In this document: positions 21,051 to 33,140 of the stretch, piece by piece | Layout of the letters: the number at the start of each line of letters is the position of its first letter | Numbering within the stretch: the first letter of the stretch is position 1 | Source: Lytechinus variegatus | Taxonomy: Eukaryota; Echinodermata; Echinoidea; Temnopleuroida; Toxopneustidae | Assembly: GCF_018143015.1 (NCBI RefSeq) | Contig: NC_054754.1 | Coordinates: forward strand, 27,632,830-27,696,829 | Length of the DNA: 64,000 bases | Direction: 5' to 3' | Program-made: the position numbers and the translations under genes | The notes under the pieces: model-generated | Database searches by the model: none | What the model was told of the DNA's origin: nothing | What the model saw: only the letters and a program-made list of their open reading frames with translations

Positions 21051-21156
21051 GACAAGAAGTCAAAATATAGTTCCTGAAAATATATTCAAATCATGATATA
21101 TCCATGAAAAATAGTACTATGATGACTTTGAATAAGTTGACCATTCATTAATCATA

Positions 21157-22470
21157 TTGACAAACACCTTAGCATCCTTTATTATTCTTGACACCTTGTA
21201 TCCATTTCAGAGAAGATCGCATACTCCATTTTCTCTTCTGTGGCTCTTATCAGTGGGGTCTGTGTACGTACATTGTGTCCATGTGCTGACATTACCACTG
21301 TATTTAGACTGGTCATCCTTAGAATATCAGACATTCAGTACTTTTTTAGACATGCAGACCCCTCCTCGAATAACAGGGTAAAGTCCTGACTTGTGCGAAA
21401 AACATGTGTGGGGGTGATGTCACCCATTCTCTTCTCCGGACAGACCTGTGTTCCTCTGTTGTGGTTGATGCCTTATAGTACTGAACAGAAATCTCCATTT
21501 TAGGGATGATGTCTCTCTTTCAGTCAGGACAGACTCTAATTTCTTTGCAGATACTGATGCCCTCGCAGTGGCCCTCATTTTTTAAGTGGCTGCTTTTTTT
21601 TCCTTGGTCTTGACAGATTTGTGTTCCTTGGTCATGGTTGTTGCATTTTAGTGTGTATCAGAGGCCTTCATCATTGTTGAGAGGTACCATCTCGATTATG
21701 CCACTTGGCTTTTCTATCTCATAGGCTTCTCCCACTGATTGCATCAATGGAGTTTCAGTCATACTGAAACCACACAGATAGATATCTAGATCTTCTAGTC
21801 TTCTGCCCTTTTTGGCGATCACGTGATGCATCATCTAGCTTGACAGACGCCTTTGATATTCTGGACACCTTGTATCTATTTTGGAGAAGTTCACTTAATC
21901 CATTTTCTTGGCTGTAGCTTTCGTCATTGGGGTCTGTGTACATACATTGTGTCCATGTGCTGACATTACCAGTGTACTTAGACTGGTCGTCCTTAGAATA
22001 TCAGACGTTCAGTATTTTTTAGATATGCACCTCTCCTCAAGTTGCAGGGTAAAGTCCTGACTTGTGCGGAAAATGTGTGTGGGGATGATGTCACCGATTC
22101 TCTTCTCTTGACAGACCTGTGTTCCTCTGTTGTGGTTGATGCATTATAGAGTACTGAACAGAAATCTCTATTTTGGGGGATGATGTGTCTTTCAGTCAGG
22201 ACAGACTAGATATCTTGGGAGATACTGATGCCCTCACAGTGGCCTTCAATTTTAAAGCTCCTGCTTCTTTTTCCTTAGTCTTGACAGATTTGTGTTCCTC
22301 AATCTTGGCTGTTGCATTTGATCATGTATCAGAGGCCGCTCGACTTTTCTTTCCCCATATAGGCTTCTACAGATTGCATCGTTGGGGTTACAGTCATATT
22401 GAAATCACACAGAGTAATATCAAGATCTTCCAGTCTTATGCCCTTTTTGGACATGCTTGCAGGAAAGAAT
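21157..22470 (-). pseudogene. Two-unit tandem duplication of coding-like sequence, unrecognised
   Basis: Two units about 671 bases apart share long stretches (CAGACCTGTGTTCCTCTGTT at 21441 and 22112; CTTGACAGATTTGTGTTCCT in both). On the minus strand both read sensible peptide in places: KKGRRLEDLDIYLCGF in one and KKGIRLEDLDITLCDF in the other, and SLNTVVMSAHGHNV against SLSTLVMSAHGHNV. Frame changes and stops separate these blocks. Family unknown. It is contiguous with, and in the same orientation as, the kinase array, so probably upstream parts of the same parent gene. Confidence 0.6.
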
Positions 22471-22880
22471 ATGTTTGTGGCATGTTCTCTGAAGTCACCA
22501 GCGACTGCAGTTTTGGCAACATTGATTTTCCTGGTTCTGCCCCCGGTCTGTTTACACACCTGTTGGCTGTTATGGATCCAAACAGGTTCTATTGTTTTGG
22601 TTTGTTTTCCTGCGATCTTGTTGCCCCTCATCGATTTTATCTTGCGTGTGTTTTGTGGCTCCTCTTCTTTAACGAAAGTGATTGTGCCTTCATTCCAAGT
22701 GGTGGAACTTGCCTCACCGCCTCCCTTGCTTCCACTGCCATCTCTTCACCACGGCGCGATTGATTCATCTCTCTGTTTTCTTCACTTTCTTGTTCCTTAC
22801 ATAACCATTGGATGCTTCTGTCAGTGGAATCGACAGACACTGGGTCGAAAAATTTTCTCAGTTTTTATGTAGTGCCTCTT
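22471..22880 (-). pseudogene. Hydrophilic coding-like segment upstream of the array, unrecognised
   Basis: Minus-strand frames give MSVDSTDRSIQWLCKEQESE (22840 onward) and, in another frame, TKTIEPVWIHNSQQVCKQTG and INVAKTAVAGDFREHATNIF (22631-22450). Composition looks protein-like, but the two parts are out of frame with each other. Nothing matched a family I know. Confidence 0.4.
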
Positions 22881-23010
22881 CATCCGGGCCATAGATTCGC
22901 TCTCATATGTACAATGTTCACATTTTAGAGTCAGAGGAACGTTGTTGGGTGACCGCAAGTGCATATGATATGCCCCTATCGTGGTTATGAACTGTCATAA
23001 TTATGGGCAT

Positions 23011-23531
23011 TGTCATTTTTGTCTCTCCTGTACAAAGGTTGGCAGAGACCTAGTAATCACTTGTCCTGTTGGTTTTTTGAACTGTTACAAAAATGTTTAA
23101 GTTTCTGTTCAACTCGCTTTCATTTCTTTATTTCTGTAGCAATTATGTTCATACTTGACACATATGATCCTTGGGTAATGTCACATGTAAGTCCATCAGA
23201 ACGATGGAGTCAAGAGGTCAAATGATAAAAAGGTCATGTTCATCCTTTTTGAGTTTTTGTTCAAATTCCTCTCATTTCTTTATTTCCACATCAATTTTGA
23301 TCACACTTGGTACAAATGATTTGTGGGTACCTAATCCCACATGTGTGTTGTTGGTGATAATGGGTCAAAAGCCATCTATGGTCAATAGATCATATTGATC
23401 GCGAAATCAGGCGAGACTCGTTTTTCATGAACCACACTGTTTGAGAATAATTATTCAATAGTTGTTTACAAAGTCAGCACTGCTGCGATATTGAATCGCG
23501 TAATGCAGGCGAGACTGCCAGAGGCATTCCA
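23011..23531 (+). repeat. Family S variant copy to the right of the kinase array
   Basis: It starts TTTTTGTCTCTCCTGTAC and GAGACCTAGTAATCAC, as at 19311. It ends GTAATGCAGGCGAGACTGCC then AGAGGCATTCCACTTA, the family S terminus. CAGGCGAGAC here is the exact complement of GTCTCGCCTG at 19315. Confidence 0.8.
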
Positions 23532-23579
23532 CTTATTTTGTTTTTGTGTCATTGGATGTCCATATTGTGGCCCATGTTA

Positions 23580-24116
23580 TGAATTCTGGCCCCTTCAACA
23601 CAAGGCTGGGTAATCGACCGTGGGACTGATTTCGACGAATGATTACATTGACCGTTGCTTAGACCCCAGTCACACTTCCCCAACGGCTGCCGTACTGTGA
23701 GTCGAAAACAGCCGTTTTAACATATTTTTTACAAGCTACATTATAGTTTGAATAAAAACAAATAAAACGGCTGTTTTAGACTCGCCGTAGGGAAAATGTG
23801 ATTGGGTGATTTCAAGTTCAGTGTTGACCTTTTGGTGTTGGTGTTAGGTCAATTTTTACACGATTATAACACCAAAAATAAAATGAAGGTGGTCCCGAAA
23901 AGTCACTCACTAGTTGTTGAGATGTTAATAATGTGATCTGGATCAGTTTTACAAACTCTGAATAAGTTTTGGAGCTAAGGGAAGCAATCCAAATTTCAAC
24001 ACTAACACCAACACCAAGGCCAACACCGGACTTGAAATCACCCATTGAGGCATTATGATCATTCATAAAAGTCAGCCCCATGATCAGTTAATAAGCTTTA
24101 TGTTACTGGCCAAGCT
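23580..24116. repeat. Possible worn palindromic repeats
   Basis: ACGGCTGCCGTACTGTGAGTC near 23685 is partly mirrored by GACTCGCCGTAGGG near 23790 (with AACGGCTGTTTTA in both). CAAGTTCAGTGTTGACCTTT near 23815 is mirrored by GCCAACACCGGACTTGAAAT near 24020. These look like two adjacent short foldback elements; no gene is seen. Confidence 0.65.
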
Positions 24117-24286
24117 GGTGGGTGTTTCATAAAGCTGTCCATATGTTGAGAGCGACTTTGAGAACGACTGGTAATCTTTTCTTGTGGTAAAAGGTACATT
24201 CTTTGCGAACGGTTTAACGGGTAAGAAGGTTCTCCGGTCGTTCTTACGTCACTCTGGACTTTCAAACAGCTTTATGAAACGGGCCT
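24117..24286. mobile_element. MITE family A copy
   Basis: GGTGGGTGTTTCATAAAGCT to AGCTTTATGAAACGGGCC, with a diverged interior. Confidence 0.85.
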
Positions 24287-24289
24287 GGT

Positions 24290-26229
24290 TCAAATTTTAA
24301 TCATGATCTAAATGTGTGGGTAGCTACACATTTCTAATTGTTGTTTGCACTTTTCAAGCTTCAAGACATTCCAGGTACAAGTTTAAATTTTGAGATAAGT
24401 ATTATTGCTTTGAAATCAGGGAAGTGAATTAAGAAAGGATTGCAAGCAACATGCTTCAAGAGCAAGTCAATATGAGGCCCCAAAATCAATGATAGTTGGC
24501 AATATGCAGTTAAATTCTAGTCTATTTTGTAATCTTTGTTTTTATGTTTTTATGTTTTTATAGTATAGTGTGTGTTAGTCATTAAAAGGAATGTTTCTTG
24601 TTATTTCTTGAAATCATAAGAAACTGTAATTCTTGAATTAACCCAGATTTTCCTAGAAATATATAGTCTGTTCTCAAAGATCTTAAAAACTATCGTCTCT
24701 TTGTGTGGATATTAAAAGAACTGTTTCTACATTTTCGGCAAAAATGTCTTTGCCCATCTGAGACAAGTTGCATGAGAAGACATGTCGAGTTTTTTTTTAT
24801 CTGACAAAGTCTTGTTTATTCTACAGTTACCATAGAAACATTGCTTTTCAGGTAATAAAAATCAGTGGGAAGTTTTCTGATCTACTTGTCGGAAGAAAAT
24901 GTTGATTTAACGCTGTCCATGAGTGATGGAAGCAGAAGTTTGCGGATACTTGTGAAGGTCAATAGCAAATGACAAGTTACTTTTACAGGTATAACATTTA
25001 AAACTTAGCATGTGCCCATTTTAAAATCTAAAGAAAAAAATGTATCTTGTTATAATTAACTTTTGAATTATATTTGGGTGATCGTATATGATAAAAATTG
25101 TGAAAATGAAAATGAAAAATGTTTGCTGTACTAAATCTTTATGTTAGAGGTGATATTATATTCATAAAAGATTATAGAAACATATTTATATTTTTTTAAC
25201 TGCTCTCCAGCGCCTTGGATGTGATGCCAACATTAAGGAAATACAATGATAAAATGACAATGACCCCACTTTTCAGTGGCAGTTTGATTTTCGTGTGTAA
25301 TACAGTACTAATGCATGATTTCATGACCTTGATTTATTTTCTTGTTTGACCTAGATATTGAAGGTTTCTATCAAAAAGGGGGGTGCATGTTTTTAGGCCT
25401 ATTTTCATAACTACATTTTTTTTTGTTATGTCGTGCCTGGAAGTGAAAAGTATAAGATCACATAAATATCTAGTTTATATGCCAAATTTGGTATAGTGTA
25501 TCAGCTTGGTAAATCAACATAATTCAACATTGTTTTGATGGATACAATTGACAGTTTGTTTAGGTTAGACATTTGGGGATTGTTGGTACATGATTATTGT
25601 GTGGATTTGAAGTGTGTTATTTTTTATTGTTCTTTTTTTTCAGTACTTGCAAGATTGAGAAAAAGTGTTCATATCATTTTCTAGTCTCATTTATATAATT
25701 TGTATTAGATAAAGCTCTAATATATAATAATAATACATTCATAACTGTTGTAGAAATAGATACCTTTTTGATTATGTGATAATGTCATAACATAACAAGG
25801 CATAGAGAGAATTGCAGTAGATTTCATGAAATGGTTGTATTAAAAGATATTTTGTATACAAGGACAGGAACATAGGGGCTATATTAGAACACTGATTCGT
25901 TTCCTGCTGCTTTAAGTTTGAAATATTATTTTTACAAATCAATAACAGATAGAAATGTGATGTAAATGGGTATGCTAGAAAATTCAAACCACAAAAATAC
26001 AGAGTATAAAAGAAGTCAAATTATACTCCAATTCCTGATACTATATTAAGCCCATGATATCTCGAATGAAAAATTTATTAAAAAGTTTATGCATAATGAG
26101 TTATTTCTATGTCACATTTTCCATGTTTGTTTTATTATTTGGTCTTGAGAGATTTAAATTGGGCAAAAATACTCTGTACATCTCAATTACCCCCCACATT
26201 AATAATGAAGATAATGAATACCGTAATGT
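24290..26229 (+). other. AT-rich intergenic DNA
   Basis: No gene, long hairpin or known repeat could be supported. Part could be a long SLC27A 3' UTR, but no evidence fixes this. Confidence 0.4.
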
Positions 26230-26360
26230 GAGCCCTTTTACATAAAGCTTAGCAATTAATCATTGGCTGTTTTCTATGATTGATTAAATTGATTATATTG
26301 TATAATCAATCATAAAAATCAGTCACTTGATCAATGGTAAGCTTTATGTAACAGGAGCTC
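26230..26360. mobile_element. MITE family C, whole copy
   Basis: GAGCCCTTTTACATAAAGCT to AGCTTTATGTAACAGGAGCTC; the core has TATGATTGATTAAATTGATT and a complementary AATCAATCATAAAAATCAG. This is the clearest copy of the family. Confidence 0.88.
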
Positions 26361-26456
26361 GGTTGGTTGCAAGATACTTAAGACATGCATAATGCTATGT
26401 ACATGTGAGTGCATGCAGGTACATGTCTATATTATACCATTGTGTAGTAGGTTTCA

Positions 26457-26764
26457 CGGTGCACCATGTATCTTTCTTGGGCAAGTGTTGGTCCTGAAAA
26501 GGACCACCCAATATCGACGTTTCGACAAGTGTGTTCTTGTCCTCAGGAGAATGAGCAAAGTTTGTCGAAGTGTTGTAATGCACTTATCAAGCCAATCAGA
26601 GACATACCGTGCATAAGGCACTTCGACAGAGATATAAGGCCCGCTTTTACAAATTTTGCTCATTCTCCCGAGAACAAGAAGAAAACACTTGTTGAAACGT
26701 CGAGATTGAGTGGTCCTTTTCAGGACCAACACTTGCCCAAGAAAGATACATGGTGCACCATGAA
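26457..26764. mobile_element. Palindromic element of about 305 bp
   Basis: GGTGCACCATGTATCTTTCT at the left is the complement of AGAAAGATACATGGTGCACC at the right. Long arms include GGGCAAGTGTTGGTCCTGAA. The centre holds CGAAGTG and CACTTCG. Reading frames on both strands here are mirror products of the palindrome. Confidence 0.92.
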
Positions 26765-26819
26765 ACCTACTATACTATTCTTCTTCGCCATTGAAACCTT
26801 CAGAAATTATATTACACCA

Positions 26820-27155
26820 TGGTTACAGGTGTAATCACTCTTGCATGCATATGATAAATAAATGCACATGTTCCACTTCCTGGGGAATATTGTATTCCAG
26901 CAAGTTGCTGTGTGAGGTGCTCCCGATGATACGTGTAACCCATACAGGTTCCTCTGTTGTAACGAAACTAGCCTCTTGTGTATTATTACTGACATTTTAG
27001 AGCATAACAGGTTCAATCATTCTTGCCTGCATGTAATGAACGCACATGTTCCTTTTCCTGAGGAGTGTTGTGAGGTGCTCTCTGGGATACATGTAACCCA
27101 TGCAGTTTCCTCTGTTGTAAAGAATCTAGCATCCTCTTCTATTATTACTGCCAAA
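26820..27155 (+). repeat. Tandem duplication, about 180 bp unit
   Basis: Two copies share GCACATGTTCC, GTGTGAGGTGCTC / GTTGTGAGGTGCTC, TGTAACCCAT, TTCCTCTGTTGTAA and CTATTATTACTG in the same order. Confidence 0.85.
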
Positions 27156-27161
27156 ATTGAT

Positions 27162-27427
27162 GTGCCCATCTTACAAGACTTGCGATTGATCTGATCAATC
27201 ACAACTATGGAGAGCCAGCAAAGTCAACATAAAATGCAAGTTTGCTCAAAAAAATTCTAGATATGAATGTATATCTATAAATTCATTGATTTCCTTCAGT
27301 TTGCTGTGTTCTCCTTTGTTTACAAAGGACATTTTGCACATTTCCTGTAGAAAATTTTTTTGACTCTGATGGATTTCCATAGTTACAATTGATTGGATCA
27401 ATCGCAACTTTTTGTAAGACGGGGCCC
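27162..27427. mobile_element. MITE family B copy
   Basis: GTGCCCATCTTACAAGACTT to GCAACTTTTTGTAAGACGGG plus GCCC, with TTGATCTGATCAATCACAAC and its complement inside. Confidence 0.85.
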
Positions 27428-27429
27428 CT

Positions 27430-28600
27430 GATAGTGATTATATGTGTGCTTTTTCTGCTGAAATTATTACTTTGTTTATTCCTGTTCTTTCAACTATAAA
27501 AGGATGTTGTATGTTTCCATATATTGTGCCTATCAACTCAGAAATGTGTCCTGATACCATTGAGGAAAATACTGTGTGACTTGATTGTTGTAATTACACG
27601 TTGTTCCATCAAATCTTAAGATTTACCGGGTAAGTTTCTTTCAATTTTTCTTTTAAAAAGTGTCTTTTCTGCATGACCATTGAGTAATGGTTCCTCATGA
27701 AGTAATTAATGTAGGTTGTTTGTTCTTCACAGATTGCAAAGAATTGTCATGCCATTTATTAAAAAAATGGAAAATGTCAAATTTTAAGTCTTGAAATCTG
27801 ATTCCTAATTCAATGTCTTTATTTGTAAAGAGGGAAATGTATGAATGCATTTGTTGAGGATGGGGAAATTATATAAAAAAGCATATAAACACCAACCAGA
27901 GCATGCCCTCAGGCATACTCACGATGCAGTAGAAACGACCTTGCCTCTCATATCAGTCTATAATACTACGCCCCCCATGCACTCATGTAAGGGTTCAGGG
28001 CAAGTCTACTCTCATATAAAGGACATTTAATACATATATATATATATGGAATTAGATTTTATTTTCACAAATTTCACCTCATATCTGACAAAAATAATGG
28101 TGAATTTACAAATCCGAAAAACTTTCACATAAGTTGAAATAACAGTTTTTCATACATCCAAAAAACAAACATGTACATGTAATCAGGTTTATTTCAATAT
28201 AGCGGTATTGATAAATTCACATGGTGAACTGTCACATACTTACAGATAATAATTTAATTACAAATTTATATAAATAAAACACACTTAATATTTAGTATTG
28301 GTCATGAATAAAGCTTTTAAATCATTTTTCATTTTCATATAATGGCAAAAAATATAAAAAAATAATATAAGATCTAAAAATGTTATACATACAGTGTGCA
28401 TAGCAAGGATGTGAATGTGGAGTTACATATGTACAAACACAATTCATTTTCATATATGGCAAAAAATACCCCGGCCCACACGCCCTTGAGAAAGATGACA
28501 CATTTCTTAGAATTTGAGGAGTGTGTTGAAGAGCTTAGTGTTAACACATATAACTTCTACGAATGGGTGTGTGGTTGTACTTTTGCACTTGTGAATTTGT
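27430..28600 (+). other. AT-rich intergenic DNA
   Basis: No gene or family-level repeat recognised. There is a short TA run near 28035. Confidence 0.4.
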
Positions 28601-28610
28601 GTGTATTACA

Positions 28611-29213
28611 CAGTTGAGGCCAAAAGTTGACATACACCCATGGAATTCAGTGAGATTTGTTCGCTTGGCAAACGTCGTAAAACTTACTACATCTTCAGAA
28701 ATATAAATACTACCATGACAAATTTGGTTCTCACTCACTATTGGATTCCATTGGGATCTAAGTATAGTTCAGGTGGAATTTTCTTTGTAGAAAAAAAGTA
28801 AATTTGTGCCAAATGTATTCTATCGTTATATTTTCAAACACTGTTTCATAAATATATATAAATGTTGAATCTATAATTTATATTACATTTTCTATCATAT
28901 GTCACCATTGAACAAAAAAGTGTAATGTGAAATGTCTGTGTTGAGAAGTAACTAGCACAAATATGATTTTTTTGTCAAGTTTTTATTTTCAATTTGTCTA
29001 ATATATGACGATTTTGGGGGAAAATGACACCTAAATATTTTTCGGCTCCTGGTGACAAAGCAATGTGATGAAGGGGCATGACATACTCATATGTTTGATA
29101 TCAAGTTTGTTGTGATTGATATTTTATAAGATACAGTAAATGTTATATTTGGCAAGTGTCAGCTTTTCTTTGAATTTCCTGGGTTATGTAAACTTCTGGC
29201 CTAAACTCAACTA
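28611..29213. mobile_element. Tc1-like non-autonomous inverted-repeat element
   Basis: The left end CAGTTGAGGCCAAAAGTTGA then CATACACCC and the right end, read in reverse, AGTTGAGTTTAGGCCAGAAG then TTTACATAACCC resemble the outer ends of Tc1-type transposons (CAGTTGAAGTCGGAAGTTTA in fish elements). The interior is AT-rich and noncoding. The right end is followed by TA. Confidence 0.7.
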
Positions 29214-29224
29214 TATACCTAATG

Positions 29225-29390
29225 CATTGGCGCGCAGTACGCCGCCGTTTCGAGAGGCTGAATCCATTTCCTTGCATGCATTGGTGATTTGTAGCTGATC
29301 TCTGACAAATTTGTTTACACATATTCCTATATCCTCTAACGGAGGGCGCTATGAGATTATGACATCATATGCATAAGGTCTACACAATAT
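29225..29390 (-). repeat. Dispersed repeat shared with 17300-17470
   Basis: GGAGGGCGCTATGAGATTAT and GCATAAGGTCT are the complement of the copy at 17300. Confidence 0.75.
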
Positions 29391-31380
29391 ATACAAATAC
29401 ATGGACATATCCATTATGATATTTACACAACATAGTACACATTAGGGTTTTACACAACCCTAACCAATTTTTTTGTTAATGGTCGTAGCGATTAATGACC
29501 CTCATGTTGAACAATAAATGGACCCCATCTTTCATTATGAACAGCACGACTTCTGAATAATGGTCATTATGGCAATACCAATAGCAACCCACTCCTCTTT
29601 ATGACAAGTAGACAATTGATAATAGGACCTTACACATTATTACTAGTAATCCTTATGACGAGCAGCCAGTAGGACTATATCCCTCTACATACCTACTAAT
29701 TACACGAGACACCCAAACAGAAAATTTACAAGATTTACAAGATGAACAAAAAGAATGATTATAATACATACATGTTTACCCTGAAAATAGAGAAAATGAT
29801 TAATCCCTATGAAAGATACCTGAGAATGATTCACACATAAAATGCATACGCTTGAAAATGGAAAGGCCTTTGTTCGTTGGGGGTACATTATTCCATTGAA
29901 CTAGAACACCAATCTGTACTTGATAAACTAAGACTTCATATTATGACATTGTACAGTACAGGGATACAACTATGTATTGCATATGGGGATGATTGCATAT
30001 AACTATGGATGTGCATAAATCATGGATTCACATTAATGTAAAAAAGTATATATAAAACACATCTTAAAAACACAATAATATAAAAGCAAATATTGTGCAA
30101 GAAACTATACACTCTTGTTAACAGATGAAATATATCATTAATACAGATTTAATTACAATGTTAAGAAGTATTACTAATTCCAGAAGGAAACATCACATAT
30201 ATATTTTTTTTTAAATACAGAATTTTATTTTGATGTAAAAGATTGTACAAACTCTTAGGCAAGCTCTCTGCAATTATTAATATTTAAGTATCATTTGAAA
30301 CAAATTACAATATACATAACTCTACTGTATCCTATGTTATTATGTAAAGATGTACCCCAGGTAGTGAGACAAGTTTTCCCATTTAAAATTGTCTTTTGGC
30401 AATGCACAAAACCAGGAAACTTTAATAGGTACACAGATGATTTACAAAATAATTGAGCTTAAAAAGTCAGACTTCATATTCGAGTGTTTACAAACCAGCA
30501 AAGTATTCAGGGCAGATTCAGTATGGGTTATCAAATATTTAATATTTCCCCCGAGAATTTAAACATCTTTATATTCTTATTGAACTCTTAAAGCTACTTG
30601 TTGCCCACGCTTACAAATTCTTTTGCATAAAATATGATTGTTTTATTTTGCAAGTTTTGTTAATCATCACAATGCATTCTAATTACAAAATTCATTGAAG
30701 GGATGGTCTGGGCTAAAAATATTTATTTCTAAATGAATAGAGCAAAATTCAGATTAAAATGCTGAAAATTTCATCAAAATCGGATAACAAATAACAAAGT
30801 TATTGAAATTTAAAGTTTATCAATATTTTGTGAAAACAGTTATATGCACAACATCATGAATATTTATTAGGTGGACTGATGTCACATTCCCACTTTCCTT
30901 TTTCTTATATTATTACATGAAATCATAAAATTTTCATTTTTTCATACATATGTAAATGATGTGTCTCCATTATATTGAAGTAAGTTGTGGCAATAAATGA
31001 ATAAAAAAAGCACCATTAACACGTTTTTTTCATATTCTGAAAATGCAACCCTAAACAAGTATTGGCATGCGAAACCCTACCCTTAACAAGTATTTGAAAC
31101 AAAATGGTCCTCGAAAAGTATTTTTTCCCTGAATTGAACCCCTTAATACAGCAACATTTCAAATGTTATGTCACGGACGTCTGTTGTCGGTTCCCTGTAC
31201 CTAAATCAGTGGGTTTAGTACGGCCCACCTCCCACACCTCACACAAATCGTAGGCCTTCTCTTAACACGTGTTGACTCTTGGGGCAATAAGTACATCCTT
31301 TATAAAATATTTTAGTCTTAAATTGTAATAACCTTGCAAATTTGACCCTAAACACATACTTTTCATAGCGAAATACATAG
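29391..31380 (+). other. AT-rich intergenic DNA
   Basis: No gene seen. The stretch 30700-30900 (ATTTCATCAAAATCGGATAA, CAAAGTTATTGAA) resembles one arm of the long palindromic MITE families at 40583 and 42136; the other arm was not found. Confidence 0.45.
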
Positions 31381-31384
31381 GGGA

Positions 31385-32240
31385 AGGCGGGGTAAGTTGA
31401 GCATAGGGGCAAGTTGAGCCACCAGCCCCAGGCCAATAATGAATGAGTCAGACATTGTGGTGGTGTCATGTATTGATGACCCATAGCATAACCCCTAACC
31501 CCACCACATTGTTTTCCACTTTGAAACAAAAAGCAGTTTTTTAGAGGGAAAAGTATGAATTTCAGCCAAAAAAGTAAAAAAGAGTGTGAAATAGATAAGT
31601 ACTTTATTCACACACACGCCTTTAAATATAGTAAAGACATGATAACAACATTGTTAGTCCAGGTATGGATCTTCATTCTTGTCATAGTCTTTTATATGAT
31701 AGATGCATAATAAATGTGTGGATACAAAATTATCGCACTAAGTTCGGACTGGGGTAAGTTGAGCCAAACAGCATGGGGCAAGTTGAGCCATGATAATTCT
31801 TATGGTAATGTATCTTAAAAAACAAACAAACCATAAAAATCGATTGAAATGCAGGCTGAAAGGAGCAAATTTACATGACTGCTCTTTTCCTTTTAAAGGA
31901 TGTTAGTATTATAGAGAATTAGCAAGTGAAAAGACTTTAAACAAAAAATTGACATGCTGGTTCTCCCTCATTCATTTTGTACATAGTTTTTGTGGCTCAA
32001 CTTACCCCCAGACGGTGGCACAACTTACCCCATATATGGGGCAAGTTGAGCCATTTGACATCGTTTTTTTCAAAGGTCACGATGACTTTCAGTGTGGGGG
32101 TAGAAAGTTATATGTAGGTGAAAAACGTTTCCCAAGAATCAAATTTAAAGGCAAGGTACTTATTTCTACAATAGTACTATTCATATCAATTCTAACATGC
32201 AAAATGCAAAAAGTGTCACAACTTACCCCGTCTTTACATA
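31385..32240. repeat. Element with repeated GGGGCAAGTTGAGCC motifs in both orientations
   Basis: Forward motifs (GGGGTAAGTTGAGC or GGGGCAAGTTGAGCC) are at 31389, 31405, 31751, 31775 and 32037. Reverse ones (GGCTCAACTTACCCC or CACAACTTACCCC) are at 31994, 32018 and 32218. The outermost forward and reverse motifs face each other, as the ends of an inverted-repeat element would. Confidence 0.75.
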
Positions 32241-32682
32241 CCCTTTTTTTCATTTTTGACACCCTTATTAGGTTACAACATGTAACACGCCCTATTTTGA
32301 AAAAGACATCCTTTTTAAAAAAATTTTTGGTCGCGCATGGTATCCACTCGTCAATGTGAGTGGACCCCCGGGACAAACACAAACAATCATACACAACAAT
32401 TGTATCATTTTATAAACTGAACATGTAACAAGGCCACATTATAAATCCAGAACGCAGGTTCCAGGACATCTGCTCTGGCGACAACTGCTCTGATGGACAA
32501 GCTGCGTATTGAGCCAAACCTATAACCTAACCTCCAAACTAAGTCAATCCTAATCATCCTTAGAGTATTCTGAACCAAAAACTCTTATACATTCCGTAAT
32601 ACTCTAACCCTACGCCATACGAGATATTAAGACCGGAGCAAATGTCACAGGAGCATCTGTTGTGTCACCCAACAGAAGGGGG

Positions 32683-33140
32683 GGGGGCACTCAAATTATT
32701 TTTTGATGGGGGTGTGCCTCACGAAACTCTGAAATGGGGGTCTAAGGAGCTGACTAAAAGAGTAAAATACGGGGTCTTCAGAACTAGATATATACAGATC
32801 TGTGCGAAAAACAGTCTACGGAAACGGATCGCAGGACTGCAAATACATTGCACCATAGCGCTGTGCATGAACTCGCCATGCATAGAGTGCCTAAAAGTTA
32901 ATGTGTAGAGTTGCGAAGACATACGTGCATCTCTCGCAACCAGTCCTCGTGCTAGACAATTTTGGTAGGGCTGGGGAACTGAGATGTCTCGTAACGGGGG
33001 TCTTGCGAGTGGGGCTGGGCAGCGTCTGAACTGAATTTTTGTCATTTGGAGCATCTATAGAACTGAAAATTAGGTCTGAAAAAGGGAGTCATTAAAGCGG
33101 CATGTCCCCGTACCACCAATATATGTGAGTGCCCCCCCCC
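32683..33140. mobile_element. Element ended by GGGGGGCACTCAAA inverted repeats
   Basis: GGGGGGGGCACTCAAATTAT at the left faces TATGTGAGTGCCCCCCCCC at the right. Interior phrases (ATGGGGGTGTGCCTCACG, CCGTACCACCAATATATGTG) are ones I know from repeats of several marine invertebrates. No coding. Confidence 0.75.

Noticed and set aside
22173-22763. Long plus-strand reading frame of 196 codons
   Set aside because: It lies antisense to the decayed minus-strand array, whose peptides are conserved between duplicate units; the plus-strand frame is not.
26395-26834. Four overlapping frames near 26.5 kb
   Set aside because: They come from the two arms of a palindromic element read on both strands.
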